Shown here piece after piece: positions 44,207 to 54,014 of a DNA stretch of 64,000 nt. Source of the stretch: Novosphingobium aureum. Lineage in GTDB: Bacteria; Pseudomonadota; Alphaproteobacteria; Sphingomonadales; Sphingomonadaceae. The position numbers and the translations under genes are program-made. A model generated the notes under the pieces. It was not told where the DNA came from. It searched no databases and saw nothing but the letters and a program-made list of their open reading frames with translations. The first letter of the stretch is position 1. Each line of letters begins with the position of its first letter. The DNA lies in assembly GCF_015865035.1 (NCBI RefSeq), contig NZ_JADZGI010000001.1, forward strand, positions 2,728,001 to 2,792,000, read 5' to 3'.

Positions 44207-45454
44207 ATGTACATCGACAGCCGATCGAACTCGGACCCCCTGCGCCGTCGCCTGCGCCGCCTGACCCGTCAGGAGCGGATCGAGGAAGCGGTCGCCTTCG
44301 TGCGCCAGTACCACCGCGAGAACGATCTCGATCCCGCCCTGTCCCGCCAGCGCGAGCGCGAGGTCTCGACGTCGCTGCGCCGCACCGGTCACTACGAGCA
44401 CACCCGCGAGGAACTGGCCTTCGGCGCACGCGTCGCCTGGCGCAACCACGCGCGCTGCATCGGCCGGCTGTTCTGGAAGTCGCTCGAGGTGTTCGACTGC
44501 CGCGACATCACCAGCCCCGACGCCATTGCCGGGCAAGTGGTCGAGCACCTTCGCTTCGCAGGCGGCAACGGGCAGGTACGCTCGGCGATCTCGGTCTTCG
44601 CCCCTGTCGTCGGCGATGCCATCCCCGCCTACATCGAGAACCGGCAAGCCGCGCAATATGCCGGGCACCTCCGGCAAGGCGGCGGCATCCTGGGAGACCC
44701 GCTCAACGCCGAGTTCACCCGCATCGTGACCAGCATGGGCTGGCGCCCGCCCGAAGCGCCGGGGCGTTTCGACCTGCTGCCGCTGCTGATCCGCGACCCC
44801 GCCGGGCACCGCCACGTCTACGACCTGCCCGCCGACAGCGTGCGCGAAGTCGACATCCGCCACCCCGCAAACCCGGGCTTCGCTGAACTTGCCCTGCGCT
44901 GGTACACCGTCCCCCTCGTCTCGGACATGATCCTCACCATCGGCGGGATCGACTACCCCTGCGCGCCGTTCAACGGATTCTACATGGGCACCGAGATCGC
45001 CTCGCGCAATTTCGTCGACCATAACCGCTACGATTTGCTCGACGAGGTCGGCCGCGTGCTGGGGCTCGATCAGCGCGATGCCTTGTGGAAGGATACTGCG
45101 CTCACCGAACTCAACCGGGCGGTGCTCCACTCGTTCGACGCAGCGGGCGCGACCATCGTCGATCACCATACCGCCAGCCGCCAGTTCCTCGACTTCGCAC
45201 AGAAGGAGCAGGCCTGTGGCCGGGTGGTCTCGGCCAACTGGAGCTGGATCGTCCCGCCGCAGGCCTCGGCCGCTTGCCAGACCTTTCACCTGCCGATGCG
45301 CGATCACCAGGACGTGCCCAACTACTACCGCTCGCGCGCGCTCGATGCGCAGCACATGCAGATCAGCTATTCGACGATCCAGATGTCGCGCTGGCGCTGG
45401 CGCTGGCGCCGCGCTCTGCGCCGCACCCGCGCCTACCTGCGCCGCCGCTTCTGA
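44207..45454 (+). CDS. nos: Nitric oxide synthase oxygenase
   Basis: Bacterial-type NO synthase, oxygenase domain only, 415 aa. It aligns end to end with Bacillus NOS. The heme thiolate is C84 in W-R-N-H-A-R-C-I-G-R-L-F-W; the arginine-binding Glu is E263 in F-N-G-F-Y-M-G-T-E-I (Phe where Trp is usual). D-L-W/A-L-W-K-D, V-D-H-H-T-A-S-R-Q-F and N-W-S-W-I-V-P-P form the later dimer and pterin region. It would convert arginine to NO and citrulline with electrons from a separate reductase, none of which is nearby. An Arg/Trp-rich tail of about 25 residues follows the normal end. It begins 12 bases after the radical SAM gene. Confidence 0.95.
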   Translation: MYIDSRSNSDPLRRRLRRLTRQERIEEAVAFVRQYHRENDLDPALSRQREREVSTSLRRTGHYEHTREELAFGARVAWRNHARCIGRLFWKSLEVFDCRDITSPDAIAGQVVEHLRFAGGNGQVRSAISVFAPVVGDAIPAYIENRQAAQYAGHLRQGGGILGDPLNAEFTRIVTSMGWRPPEAPGRFDLLPLLIRDPAGHRHVYDLPADSVREVDIRHPANPGFAELALRWYTVPLVSDMILTIGGIDYPCAPFNGFYMGTEIASRNFVDHNRYDLLDEVGRVLGLDQRDALWKDTALTELNRAVLHSFDAAGATIVDHHTASRQFLDFAQKEQACGRVVSANWSWIVPPQASAACQTFHLPMRDHQDVPNYYRSRALDAQHMQISYSTIQMSRWRWRWRRALRRTRAYLRRRF

Positions 45455-45964
45455 TCAGGGAGCAAGCAGCTGGGCAAGGGCCAGCGCGCAGGCGAACTGT
45501 GCCGCCGCGAACACACCGTGCCCGACGATCATCATCGCGATCTTCTGCCCCTGATTGGGCAGTTTCGCGCCGAGGAACCCGGCTCCCATGCCCGGCATCA
45601 GGATGGTCATGCCGGCAAGCGTGCTGATCATCATGCCAACCACGATGAAGGCACCGGCATGCGGGGCAGAAATGATCATGGTGCCGTAGAGCATGACAAC
45701 GAGCGCCGCATAGCCCAGCCCGACGAGGTAGTGAAAGGCCCAGCCGAGCCCCTTCTCCGCGCGCGACGGCTCCGCTGTATTAGCGCCATCGAGCACGGCC
45801 TGCCCCCTGCTCAGCCCGACGAGCCAGCGCCCGACAAAACCCCAGTTGGTCGGCGTGAGCCCCGCCACCTTGTCGAGCAGAACAGCCCAACCATCGAGGA
45901 CCAGCGTCGAGCCGATCCCGACGACGAGAATGAAGGCGAAGATATCGGTAATGACCTGTCTCAC
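45455..45964 (-). CDS. DUF2938 family membrane protein
   Basis: Small inner-membrane protein of 169 aa with four hydrophobic helices, matching DUF2938. Conserved-looking segments are W-G-F-V-G-R-W, H-Y-L-V-G-L-G-Y-A, P-G-M-G-A-G-F-L-G-A-K and the late H-G-V-F-A. Function unknown. It starts at GTG (45964), with only a weak ribosome site. Its stop directly abuts the nos stop: the palindrome TGATCA supplies both stop codons on opposite strands. It lies 22 bases downstream of pyrC on the same strand and may be co-transcribed with it. Confidence 0.75.
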   Translation of the reverse strand: MRQVITDIFAFILVVGIGSTLVLDGWAVLLDKVAGLTPTNWGFVGRWLVGLSRGQAVLDGANTAEPSRAEKGLGWAFHYLVGLGYAALVVMLYGTMIISAPHAGAFIVVGMMISTLAGMTILMPGMGAGFLGAKLPNQGQKIAMMIVGHGVFAAAQFACALALAQLLAP

Positions 45965-45986
45965 TCCGGAGAGATCGAGCGCCAGT

Positions 45987-47024
45987 TCAGCCGATCAGAC
46001 GCCAGCGCAGCGTTTCGCCGGCATGGAACGGAACGACGTTGATATCGCCATCGACGATGCTCTCCGGCACGACGACTTCGGCCCGCTCGAGCGTCACCGT
46101 CGTCTCGTTGACCGGCAGACCGTAGAAGGCAGGTCCGTTGAGCGAAGCGAAGCCCTCGAAGTTGGCGATGGCATCCTCTTCCTCGAAGACCTGCAGGTAG
46201 CTCTCGAGCGCATAGGGCGCGTTGAAGATGCCAGCGCACCCGCAGGCGGCTTCCTTGCGCCCAATCATGTGCGGCGCGCTGTCGGTGCCGAGGAAGAACT
46301 TGGGCGAACCCGATACACCCGCCTTGCGCACCGCGAGGCGATGATGCTCGCGCTTGGCCACCGGCAGGCAGAAGGCATGCGGACGAATGCCGCCTGCGAA
46401 GATCGCGTTGCGGTTGATGATCATGTGCTGGGGCGTGATCGTCGCAGCCACCTGCGGCCCGCTCGCCTCGACGAAATCGACGGCATCCTCGGTCGTGATG
46501 TGCTCGAAGACGATCTTGAGCGCCGGGTAGTCCCGTACCAGAGCGCTCATCGTGCGCTCGATGAAGACGGCCTCGCGGTCGAAGATGTCGACTTCGCGAT
46601 CGGTGACCTCGCCGTGGATCAGCAGCGGCATGCCGATGCGCTGCATCGTCTCGAGCACGCCTGTCAGCTTGCGGATGTCGGTCACGCCATGCGCGGAATT
46701 GGTGGTCGCATTGGCCGGGTAGATCTTGCAGGCGGTGAAGACACCCTCGGCGAAGCCGCGCTCGATCTCGGCGGGATCGGCGTCGTCGGTCAGGTAGCAG
46801 GTCATCAGCGGGGTGAAGTCAGCCCCCGCGGGCAAGGCGGCAATGATCCGCTCGCGATAGGCCTGTGCAGCCGAGACGGTGGTAACCGGCGGGGTAAGGT
46901 TGGGCATGACGATCGCGCGCGCGAACTGGCGCGCGGTATAGCCAAGCACCGCCTCGAGCATCTCGCCATCGCGAAGATGCAGGTGCCAGTCGTCGGGGCG
47001 GCGGATCGTGATCTGTGCAGTCAT
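45987..47024 (-). CDS. pyrC: Dihydroorotase, PyrC type
   Basis: Zinc dihydroorotase of 345 aa (class II, E. coli PyrC type) that closes carbamoyl-aspartate to dihydroorotate in pyrimidine synthesis. The metal motif is H14-L-H16 (D-D-W-H-L-H-L-R-D-G), the carboxylated bridging lysine K100 (T-A-C-K-I-Y-P), with later ligands in L-I-H-G-E-V and E-H-I-T-T and the catalytic Asp in G-T-D-S-A-P-H. The ATG at 47024 gives the standard N-terminus. It is transcribed away from the copper genes. Confidence 0.96.
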   Translation of the reverse strand: MTAQITIRRPDDWHLHLRDGEMLEAVLGYTARQFARAIVMPNLTPPVTTVSAAQAYRERIIAALPAGADFTPLMTCYLTDDADPAEIERGFAEGVFTACKIYPANATTNSAHGVTDIRKLTGVLETMQRIGMPLLIHGEVTDREVDIFDREAVFIERTMSALVRDYPALKIVFEHITTEDAVDFVEASGPQVAATITPQHMIINRNAIFAGGIRPHAFCLPVAKREHHRLAVRKAGVSGSPKFFLGTDSAPHMIGRKEAACGCAGIFNAPYALESYLQVFEEEDAIANFEGFASLNGPAFYGLPVNETTVTLERAEVVVPESIVDGDINVVPFHAGETLRWRLIG

Positions 47025-47167
47025 GGCATCGCCCTAGCTCCAAGCTGCGCCCGCGTCGATGGCGTGTTTCGCAAAACCGGCGCCCCAGGAGCGTAAATTG
47101 CGCCCGATCATTGCCTGATATCCCGCCATGCCCTATCTCTGGCGCATCAGAGGAACGCGACCGGTTC

Positions 47168-47635
47168 ATGCACGCAGGCCTGCCAGTTCGCCCCAGGCGG
47201 CACCCCGCGCAAGCTGCTCGCAGCTTGTGGGCTGCGCTGTGCGCACTGATGGCGCTTGTCTTTCTCGGCAGTGCGCCGGTCATGGCCCACGCTTCGTGGG
47301 CAGGGGCTGCCCCTCACGCGACGATGGGTCTCGCAGCGTCCGTGACCGGCTCCATGCACGGCGCGATGCACACTGGCACGCCGGCTGGCACGCCGGGCGA
47401 TGGCTTGCAGGATGAGAACTGCCATCGCAGGTCCGGGCTGTCGCAGCACGATAGCGGCTCGAAACCATTGCATTGCCTCGCGCGGTGCCTTGCCACGATG
47501 GCAGCGGTGCCCCCCGGGCTCTCTGCGCCTCTTCGCGGCAGGACCGAGTTCGGATCGCATCGCCAGCTTCACCTGACCCGTGAACTGGCATCGACTGCCT
47601 GCGCGCTCGACCCGCCGCCGCCCCGGCAGGCCTGA
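47168..47635 (+). CDS. Small exported Cys/His-containing protein upstream of copA
   Basis: Protein of 155 aa. After a basic start (R-P-R-R-H) a strong hydrophobic leader A-L-C-A-L-M-A-L-V-F-L-G ends at S-A-P-V-M-A-H-A, so it is probably exported. The mature part is rich in His and Met, with E-N-C-H and H-C-L-A-R-C, resembling DUF2946-type proteins that precede copper genes. The ATG at 47168 follows AGAGGAA; upstream frame sequence is not leader-like. It lies 74 bases before copA, likely in the same operon. A metal-binding role is inferred from context. Confidence 0.65.
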   Translation: MHAGLPVRPRRHPAQAARSLWAALCALMALVFLGSAPVMAHASWAGAAPHATMGLAASVTGSMHGAMHTGTPAGTPGDGLQDENCHRRSGLSQHDSGSKPLHCLARCLATMAAVPPGLSAPLRGRTEFGSHRQLHLTRELASTACALDPPPPRQA

Positions 47636-47709
47636 TCGGGCGCGCCAGCGCGCGCCATTCCCGCATCAGACCGAAAGACCAGACCCGGCGCGAGCCGGAA
47701 GGACGAACC

Positions 47710-49554
47710 ATGATTTCTCACGCCATGAACCGGCGCGCCTTGCTGGGCGCCGTAGCAAGCACGGGCAGCGCTGCTGCAATCTGCACGCTGTTTCCCGACT
47801 GGGCCCGCGCCCAGACCATGCACCACCATCCCTCCGGCGCCGCACCTGGCAGCGCACCCGATACCACCAGCGCGCTGCAAGGCGAAGACATCAAGCTCTC
47901 GATCGCCCGCACCCCCTTCTCCCTTGGCAAGCGCACCGCGATGGCGACGACCGTCAACGGCAGCCTTCCCGGACCGCTCATCCGTCTGCGCGAAGGTCAG
48001 GATGTCAGGCTCCACATCACCAACGGGCTCGACGTGGACACCTCGATCCACTGGCACGGGCTCCTGCTGCCGTTCGAGATGGACGGCGTGCCCGGGGTCA
48101 CCTTCCCCGGAATCAGGCCCGGCGAAACCTTCACCTATCGCTTCCCCGTGCGCCAGTCGGGAACCTACTGGTACCACAGCCACTCCGGAGGGCAGGAAGG
48201 CACTGGCCTTATGGGCCCCCTGGTCATCGACCCGGCCGATGGCGAGCGGATCGCGGCCGATCGGGAAATGGTCATCGTGCTGTCCGACTGGAGCTTTACC
48301 GCACCAATGGAGATCCTGCGCAAGCTCAAGATCGCTCCGGACTACTACAACTTTCGCCAGCAGACCTGGTTCGAAGCCCCTTCAGGCAAGCCCATGGCCC
48401 TGCCCGACAAGCTTAAATGGGGCCGCATGCGCATGTCGCCGGCCGACATCGCCGACGTCACCGGGGCGACCTACAGCTATCTCGTCAACGGCCATGCTCC
48501 CGAGGCACCGTGGAGCGGCCTGTTCCATCCGGGCGAGCGCGTGAGGCTGCGGGTGATCAATGCCTCGGCGATGACCTTGTTCAACCTGCGCATTCCCGGC
48601 CTGCCCCTCACCGTGATCGCTGCCGACGGCAGCGACGTGAAGCCGGTCGAGACCGACGAGGTCCAGATCGGTGTTGCAGAAACTTACGACTTCCTCGTCA
48701 CGCCCGGAGACCGGGCCTACACGCTCGTCGCGGAATCCATCGACCGTTCGGGCATGGCCTGTGCCACGCTCGCCCCGCGGCCGGGCATGCGAGCACCGCT
48801 CCCGCCCCTGCGCAAGCCTCCCCTGCTGACCATGAAGGACATGGGCATGGGCGATATGGGTTCCATGAATGGCATGGGGGCTATGGATGGCATGGACCAT
48901 TCGATGCACCACGGCGCGGGCGAGGCAGAGGCCAAGGCCGAGGCGAAGTCCATGGACCATGCAGGATCGATGCGAATGCGCGATCCGGACAACGCGCCCG
49001 GCGTCACGTTGACGCCAGGCGTCGACATGATCGCCCCGATGCCGGTCGACCGCACCGGGGATCGCGGCCTCGGGCTGGACGATGTCGATCACCGCGTCCT
49101 CGTCTATACCGATCTCGAGGCGCCCGGACCGCGCCGGGACATGGCCCCGCCTACCCGCGAAATCGAGGTTCACCTGACCGGCAACATGGAACGCTACATG
49201 TGGTCCTTCGACGGGCAGCGCTTCTCCGAGATCGTCGAACCCATCCGCCTGTCCCATAACGAGCGGGTACGCTTCAAGCTCGTCAACCTGACGATGATGA
49301 CTCACCCGATCCATCTCCACGGGTTCCTCTTCGATCTCGTCAACGGCAAGGGCGATCGCCAGCCGCGCAAGCATACCGTCAATGTACTGCCGGGCGGCTT
49401 CGTCGCCTTCGACGTCACCGCCGATGCTCCTGGTGACTGGGCGTTCCACTGCCACCTGCTGCTGCACATGATGTCGGGCATGTTCAATGTCGTGACCGTA
49501 AGGCCGCTCGAGGACGAGCCCGGGCGCGATAACGCGGCAGGAGACGTGGCATGA
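47710..49554 (+). CDS. copA: Copper resistance multicopper oxidase CopA
   Basis: Periplasmic multicopper oxidase of 614 aa. A twin-arginine leader (M-N-R-R-A-L-L-G) is followed by three cupredoxin domains. Copper ligands are seen in I-H-W-H-G-L, Y-W-Y-H-S-H-S-G, T-H-P-I-H-L-H-G and H-C-H-L-L-L-H-M. A Met/His-rich stretch at about 375-420 (repeats of M-G-x-M and M-D-x-M) is the CopA copper-binding insert. It oxidises Cu(I) in the periplasm. The start has GGAAGGA upstream. Its stop overlaps the copB ATG. Confidence 0.95.
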   Translation: MISHAMNRRALLGAVASTGSAAAICTLFPDWARAQTMHHHPSGAAPGSAPDTTSALQGEDIKLSIARTPFSLGKRTAMATTVNGSLPGPLIRLREGQDVRLHITNGLDVDTSIHWHGLLLPFEMDGVPGVTFPGIRPGETFTYRFPVRQSGTYWYHSHSGGQEGTGLMGPLVIDPADGERIAADREMVIVLSDWSFTAPMEILRKLKIAPDYYNFRQQTWFEAPSGKPMALPDKLKWGRMRMSPADIADVTGATYSYLVNGHAPEAPWSGLFHPGERVRLRVINASAMTLFNLRIPGLPLTVIAADGSDVKPVETDEVQIGVAETYDFLVTPGDRAYTLVAESIDRSGMACATLAPRPGMRAPLPPLRKPPLLTMKDMGMGDMGSMNGMGAMDGMDHSMHHGAGEAEAKAEAKSMDHAGSMRMRDPDNAPGVTLTPGVDMIAPMPVDRTGDRGLGLDDVDHRVLVYTDLEAPGPRRDMAPPTREIEVHLTGNMERYMWSFDGQRFSEIVEPIRLSHNERVRFKLVNLTMMTHPIHLHGFLFDLVNGKGDRQPRKHTVNVLPGGFVAFDVTADAPGDWAFHCHLLLHMMSGMFNVVTVRPLEDEPGRDNAAGDVA

Positions 49555-50603
49555 GGATATCGCTAGCCTGCGCGCTCGCGCTCTCGCCCCTGACGGTCCC
49601 GGCCCTCGCCCTTGCCCAGACCGGCCACGCGCAGATGGATCACGCAAGTCACGGCCATGCAGGGCACGACATGACCGGCATGGCGCAGCCCGCACCGGAG
49701 GATGACGGGCAGTCGCATGCCGGCCACGGCTCTAACGACGCTACGACCATGCCAGACGACCATCACGGTCATGGAGGCAGGGCCGGCCATCACACCATGG
49801 CCAGCGACACCGGATCGGACACGTCCGCCATGGCGATGCCCGACAGCGCCCCGGTTCCCCATGCGCCGCCTCCTGCGGCTGCATTCTCGGGACCGGCCCA
49901 CGCTGCCGATCAGATCTATTCGCCCGAAGCCATGGGCGAAGCGCGGCACATGGTCACGCACGAGATGGGCGGGATGCGCACCACCTTCGTCCAGCTCGAC
50001 CGGCTAGAGCTGCAACCAACCAAGGGCGCCGACGGCCTGGCTTTCGAAGCCGGAATTCGCACCGGAGGGGACATCGACCGGATCTGGATCAAGACGGAGG
50101 GCGAAGGTGAAATCGGCAGCGGCATCAACGAGGCTGAAGTATCGGCCTTGTGGAGTCACGCGATCGGCGCCTGGTTCGATCTGCAAGGCGGTGTGCGCCA
50201 GCGACTTCGCGAAGGCCCCGACCGTACCGAACTGGCCGTCGGCGTTCAGGGGCTCGCGCCGTACATGTTCGAGCTCGATGCCGCCGCCTATCTGTCCACC
50301 CACGGCGAACTGACGGCCGGCGTCAGCGCCGAAGTCGACCAGCGCCTCACCCAGCGACTGATCCTTCAGCCGCGCGTGGAGGTTCAGTTGTCGGCACAGG
50401 ACATTTCCGAGCTGGAAATGGGGAGCGGCCTGACCTCGCTCGAGGCCGGTCTGCGCCTGCGCTACGAGTTCGCCCGCGAATTCGCGCCTTACATCGGGGT
50501 GGAATGGCAAAAGAAGTTCGGCGCTACCGCCCGCTACGCGCGGGCCGCTGGCGAAGATCCTGACCGGATCGTCGCCGTCCTCGGCATCCGCGCCTGGTTC
50601 TGA
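49551..50603 (+). CDS. copB: Copper resistance outer-membrane protein CopB
   Basis: Outer-membrane copper-resistance protein of 350 aa. A signal peptide ends at A-L-A-Q; it is followed by about 100 residues dense in His, Met and Asp (H-A-G-H-D-M; D-H-H-G-H-G) that bind copper. The C-terminal 230 residues form a beta barrel typical of CopB (W-I-K-T-E-G-E-G; L-Q-P-R-V-E; Y-I-G-V-E-W) and end in an aromatic residue. Coupled to copA through a 4-bp overlap. Confidence 0.94.
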   Translation: MRISLACALALSPLTVPALALAQTGHAQMDHASHGHAGHDMTGMAQPAPEDDGQSHAGHGSNDATTMPDDHHGHGGRAGHHTMASDTGSDTSAMAMPDSAPVPHAPPPAAAFSGPAHAADQIYSPEAMGEARHMVTHEMGGMRTTFVQLDRLELQPTKGADGLAFEAGIRTGGDIDRIWIKTEGEGEIGSGINEAEVSALWSHAIGAWFDLQGGVRQRLREGPDRTELAVGVQGLAPYMFELDAAAYLSTHGELTAGVSAEVDQRLTQRLILQPRVEVQLSAQDISELEMGSGLTSLEAGLRLRYEFAREFAPYIGVEWQKKFGATARYARAAGEDPDRIVAVLGIRAWF

Positions 50604-50753
50604 CGTTCATCGGCTGGCTGCCCCGCTGCAGCCAGCCGGTGACCTGCCAGACACCGGCTCATCGTGTGGTATACCATCAGATCCGCGACAACGTCCCGTC
50701 TTGCGGCGGACTTCACCAGTTTTCAAAGGCAGCCGCCTCAAAGAACCCGCGGC

Positions 50754-52173
<1,420 letters not shown>

Positions 52174-52184
<11 letters not shown>

Positions 52185-52839
52185 CAAGTAGATAGCCTAC
52201 CCCTCGGACCGTGCGTATCTGCGGTCCGTCCGGGGCCAATTTCGCGCGCAGGCGCGTAATGTGAACTTCGAGCGCGTTCTGTCCCACCGGCTCGTTGAGA
52301 CCGAAGACTTCTCCCTGCAGCACCTCACGCGCAACGAGCTGGCCTGCCCTGGTGGCCAGCGCATCGAGCACTGCAGCCTCTCGACGGCGCAAATCCAACG
52401 CTCGCCCCGCCACACTGACATCGCCGCTGGAGCGGTTTATCCTGAGCGATCCGATGACAAGTTCCGGGGTCGGATCGCCACCGCGCCTTCTGCCAAGCGC
52501 ACGCACCCTCGCCTCGAGTTCCTCGGCGGCGAAAGGCTTTCGCATGTAGTCGTCCGCGCCAAGATCCAGACCGCGTACCCTGTCATCGAGCGCATCGCGC
52601 GCGGTCAGCATCAGGACAGGCATGCGCTCCCCACGCCGGCGTAGAGCTTGCAGTACTTCGAAACCATCCATGTCGGGCAACCCCACATCGAGGATCACCG
52701 CCGCGTAAGGCTCCTGAGGCGCAAACAGCAAGGCATCCTGGCCCGTCTCGACGTGATCCACGGCATGGCCCGCTCCCTGCAGCAGCGAGACGAGGCTACG
52801 GGCCAGTTGGCTATCATCTTCGACAAGCAAGATACGCAA
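52174..52839 (-). CDS. TctD-like response regulator (OmpR family)
   Basis: Response regulator of 221 aa with the acidic pair at 8-9, phospho-acceptor D51 (V-I-L-D-V-G-L-P-D), the K of M-R-K-P-F near 101, and a winged-helix domain ending R-G-V-G-Y-L-L-D. The start is TTG at 52839, giving the standard M-R-I-L-L-V-E-D-D N-terminus. It is divergent from the solute-binding protein across 104 bases and is the likely activator of that operon. Confidence 0.91.
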
Positions 52840-52943
52840 GACGGCGATTTTCCGTGAAAGGTTGCTGACAGGGATTCGAACTAGATCCGCCTCATCGACA
52901 GCCCACCCGACAAGAGGTCCGGGGGGCGAGGGGAGCCAGGATA

Positions 52944-54014
52944 TTGCGTATTTACCTAATTTTCGGCGTGTTCATAGGGGGTGTCATCGCTCTGGCCCTC
53001 GGACTTGCGCTGACGTTCAGCGGCTCCCCGGCAGGACTGGACGAAGCCCGCCGCGAAGGCGAGGTACAGGTCTACGCCAACGTGGATAGCGAAGCCGTCG
53101 CGCAATTGATCGCAGCCTTCGAAGCGCGCCACACGGGCGTGCGGGTGCACTTTCACGACCTCACCTCGGACACGCTCAACGCCCGTTTCCTTGCCGAGGC
53201 GAAGGCACGCAAGCCCGGCGCGGACATCGTCTGGTCCTCGGCGATGGACATGCAGGCCAAGCTCGTCAACGACGGCTACGCGCTGACCTATGCCAGCCCG
53301 CAAAGCGACGCTCTGCCCGAAGATGCGGTGTGGAACGCGCAGTCCTACAAGGTGACCGCCGAGCCTGTGGTCCTGGCCTACAACCGCGATCTGATCGCGC
53401 CGCAGGACGTGCCGCGCACGCACGCGGCGCTCGAGGTACTGCTCACCAGCCGCCGCGACGAACTGGCCGGCAAGCTCGTCATGTACGACCCGGCGTCTTC
53501 CAGTTTCGGCTATCTCCTGCTCACTCAGGATATCGCCGCGACGCGCGACACCCATTCGCTGATCGACGCAATAGGCCGCACCCGGCCCCGGCTGATGACA
53601 ACGACCCGGTCCATGCTCGATGAGCTGGCGCAGGGAGAGGCCGCGCTCGCCTACAACGTCGTGGGCCCCTACGCGGAACAGCGCGCCAAGGCCGATCCGC
53701 GCATCGGCATCGTCTATCCCGAGGACTACACGATACTCACCTCGCGCGTGGCGTTCATCGCCCGCGAGGCGCCCCACCCGGCGGCAGCGAAGCTCTTTCT
53801 CGATTTCCTTCTTTCGCGCGAGGGGCAGCAAAGCCTCGCGCGCGCCGGGCTCTCCCCGATCCGGCGCGATGTCTCACGCGTTCGCCTCCCTGCCGAGCAG
53901 GTCCGTCCGATCCCGGGTGGCCCGCGGCTTTTCGTCAACCTCGATCCGATCAAGCGTGCCCGCTTCCTTGCCCAATGGAATGCCGCTCTCGCGAACCAAG
54001 GCCCCCCAGAATGA
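52944..54014 (+). CDS. Periplasmic solute-binding protein (ABC family 1 type), no cognate permease
   Basis: Binding protein of 356 aa. One hydrophobic N-terminal segment (I-F-G-V-F-I-G-G-V-I-A-L-A-L-G) is a signal or anchor, then the two-lobed fold of Fe(III)/spermidine-type binding proteins: V-Q-V-Y-A-N-V-D-S-E, D-I-V-W-S-S-A-M-D, V-V-L-A-Y-N-R-D, Y-P-E-D-Y-T-I. It starts at TTG (52944) after a purine-rich site. No ABC permease or ATPase is nearby; it precedes a porin and a CitMHS carrier. It may deliver its ligand to the TctE-like sensor instead of a transporter. The ligand is unknown, with a tricarboxylate or metal-citrate fitting the context. Confidence 0.83.
   Translation: MRIYLIFGVFIGGVIALALGLALTFSGSPAGLDEARREGEVQVYANVDSEAVAQLIAAFEARHTGVRVHFHDLTSDTLNARFLAEAKARKPGADIVWSSAMDMQAKLVNDGYALTYASPQSDALPEDAVWNAQSYKVTAEPVVLAYNRDLIAPQDVPRTHAALEVLLTSRRDELAGKLVMYDPASSSFGYLLLTQDIAATRDTHSLIDAIGRTRPRLMTTTRSMLDELAQGEAALAYNVVGPYAEQRAKADPRIGIVYPEDYTILTSRVAFIAREAPHPAAAKLFLDFLLSREGQQSLARAGLSPIRRDVSRVRLPAEQVRPIPGGPRLFVNLDPIKRARFLAQWNAALANQGPPE

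Noticed and set aside
42779..45355. 858-residue minus-strand frame opposite the radical SAM and NOS genes
   Set aside because: Antisense shadow; the plus-strand products match known families end to end.
50604..50753. Possible terminator or small gene between copB and the kinase
   Set aside because: Only short imperfect hairpins and no start signal; nothing could be supported.
52860..52895. Possible tRNA T-arm on the minus strand (GTTCGAATCC)
   Set aside because: The flanking bases do not form the 5-bp T-stem, and no anticodon or acceptor stem can be drawn. Coincidental similarity.
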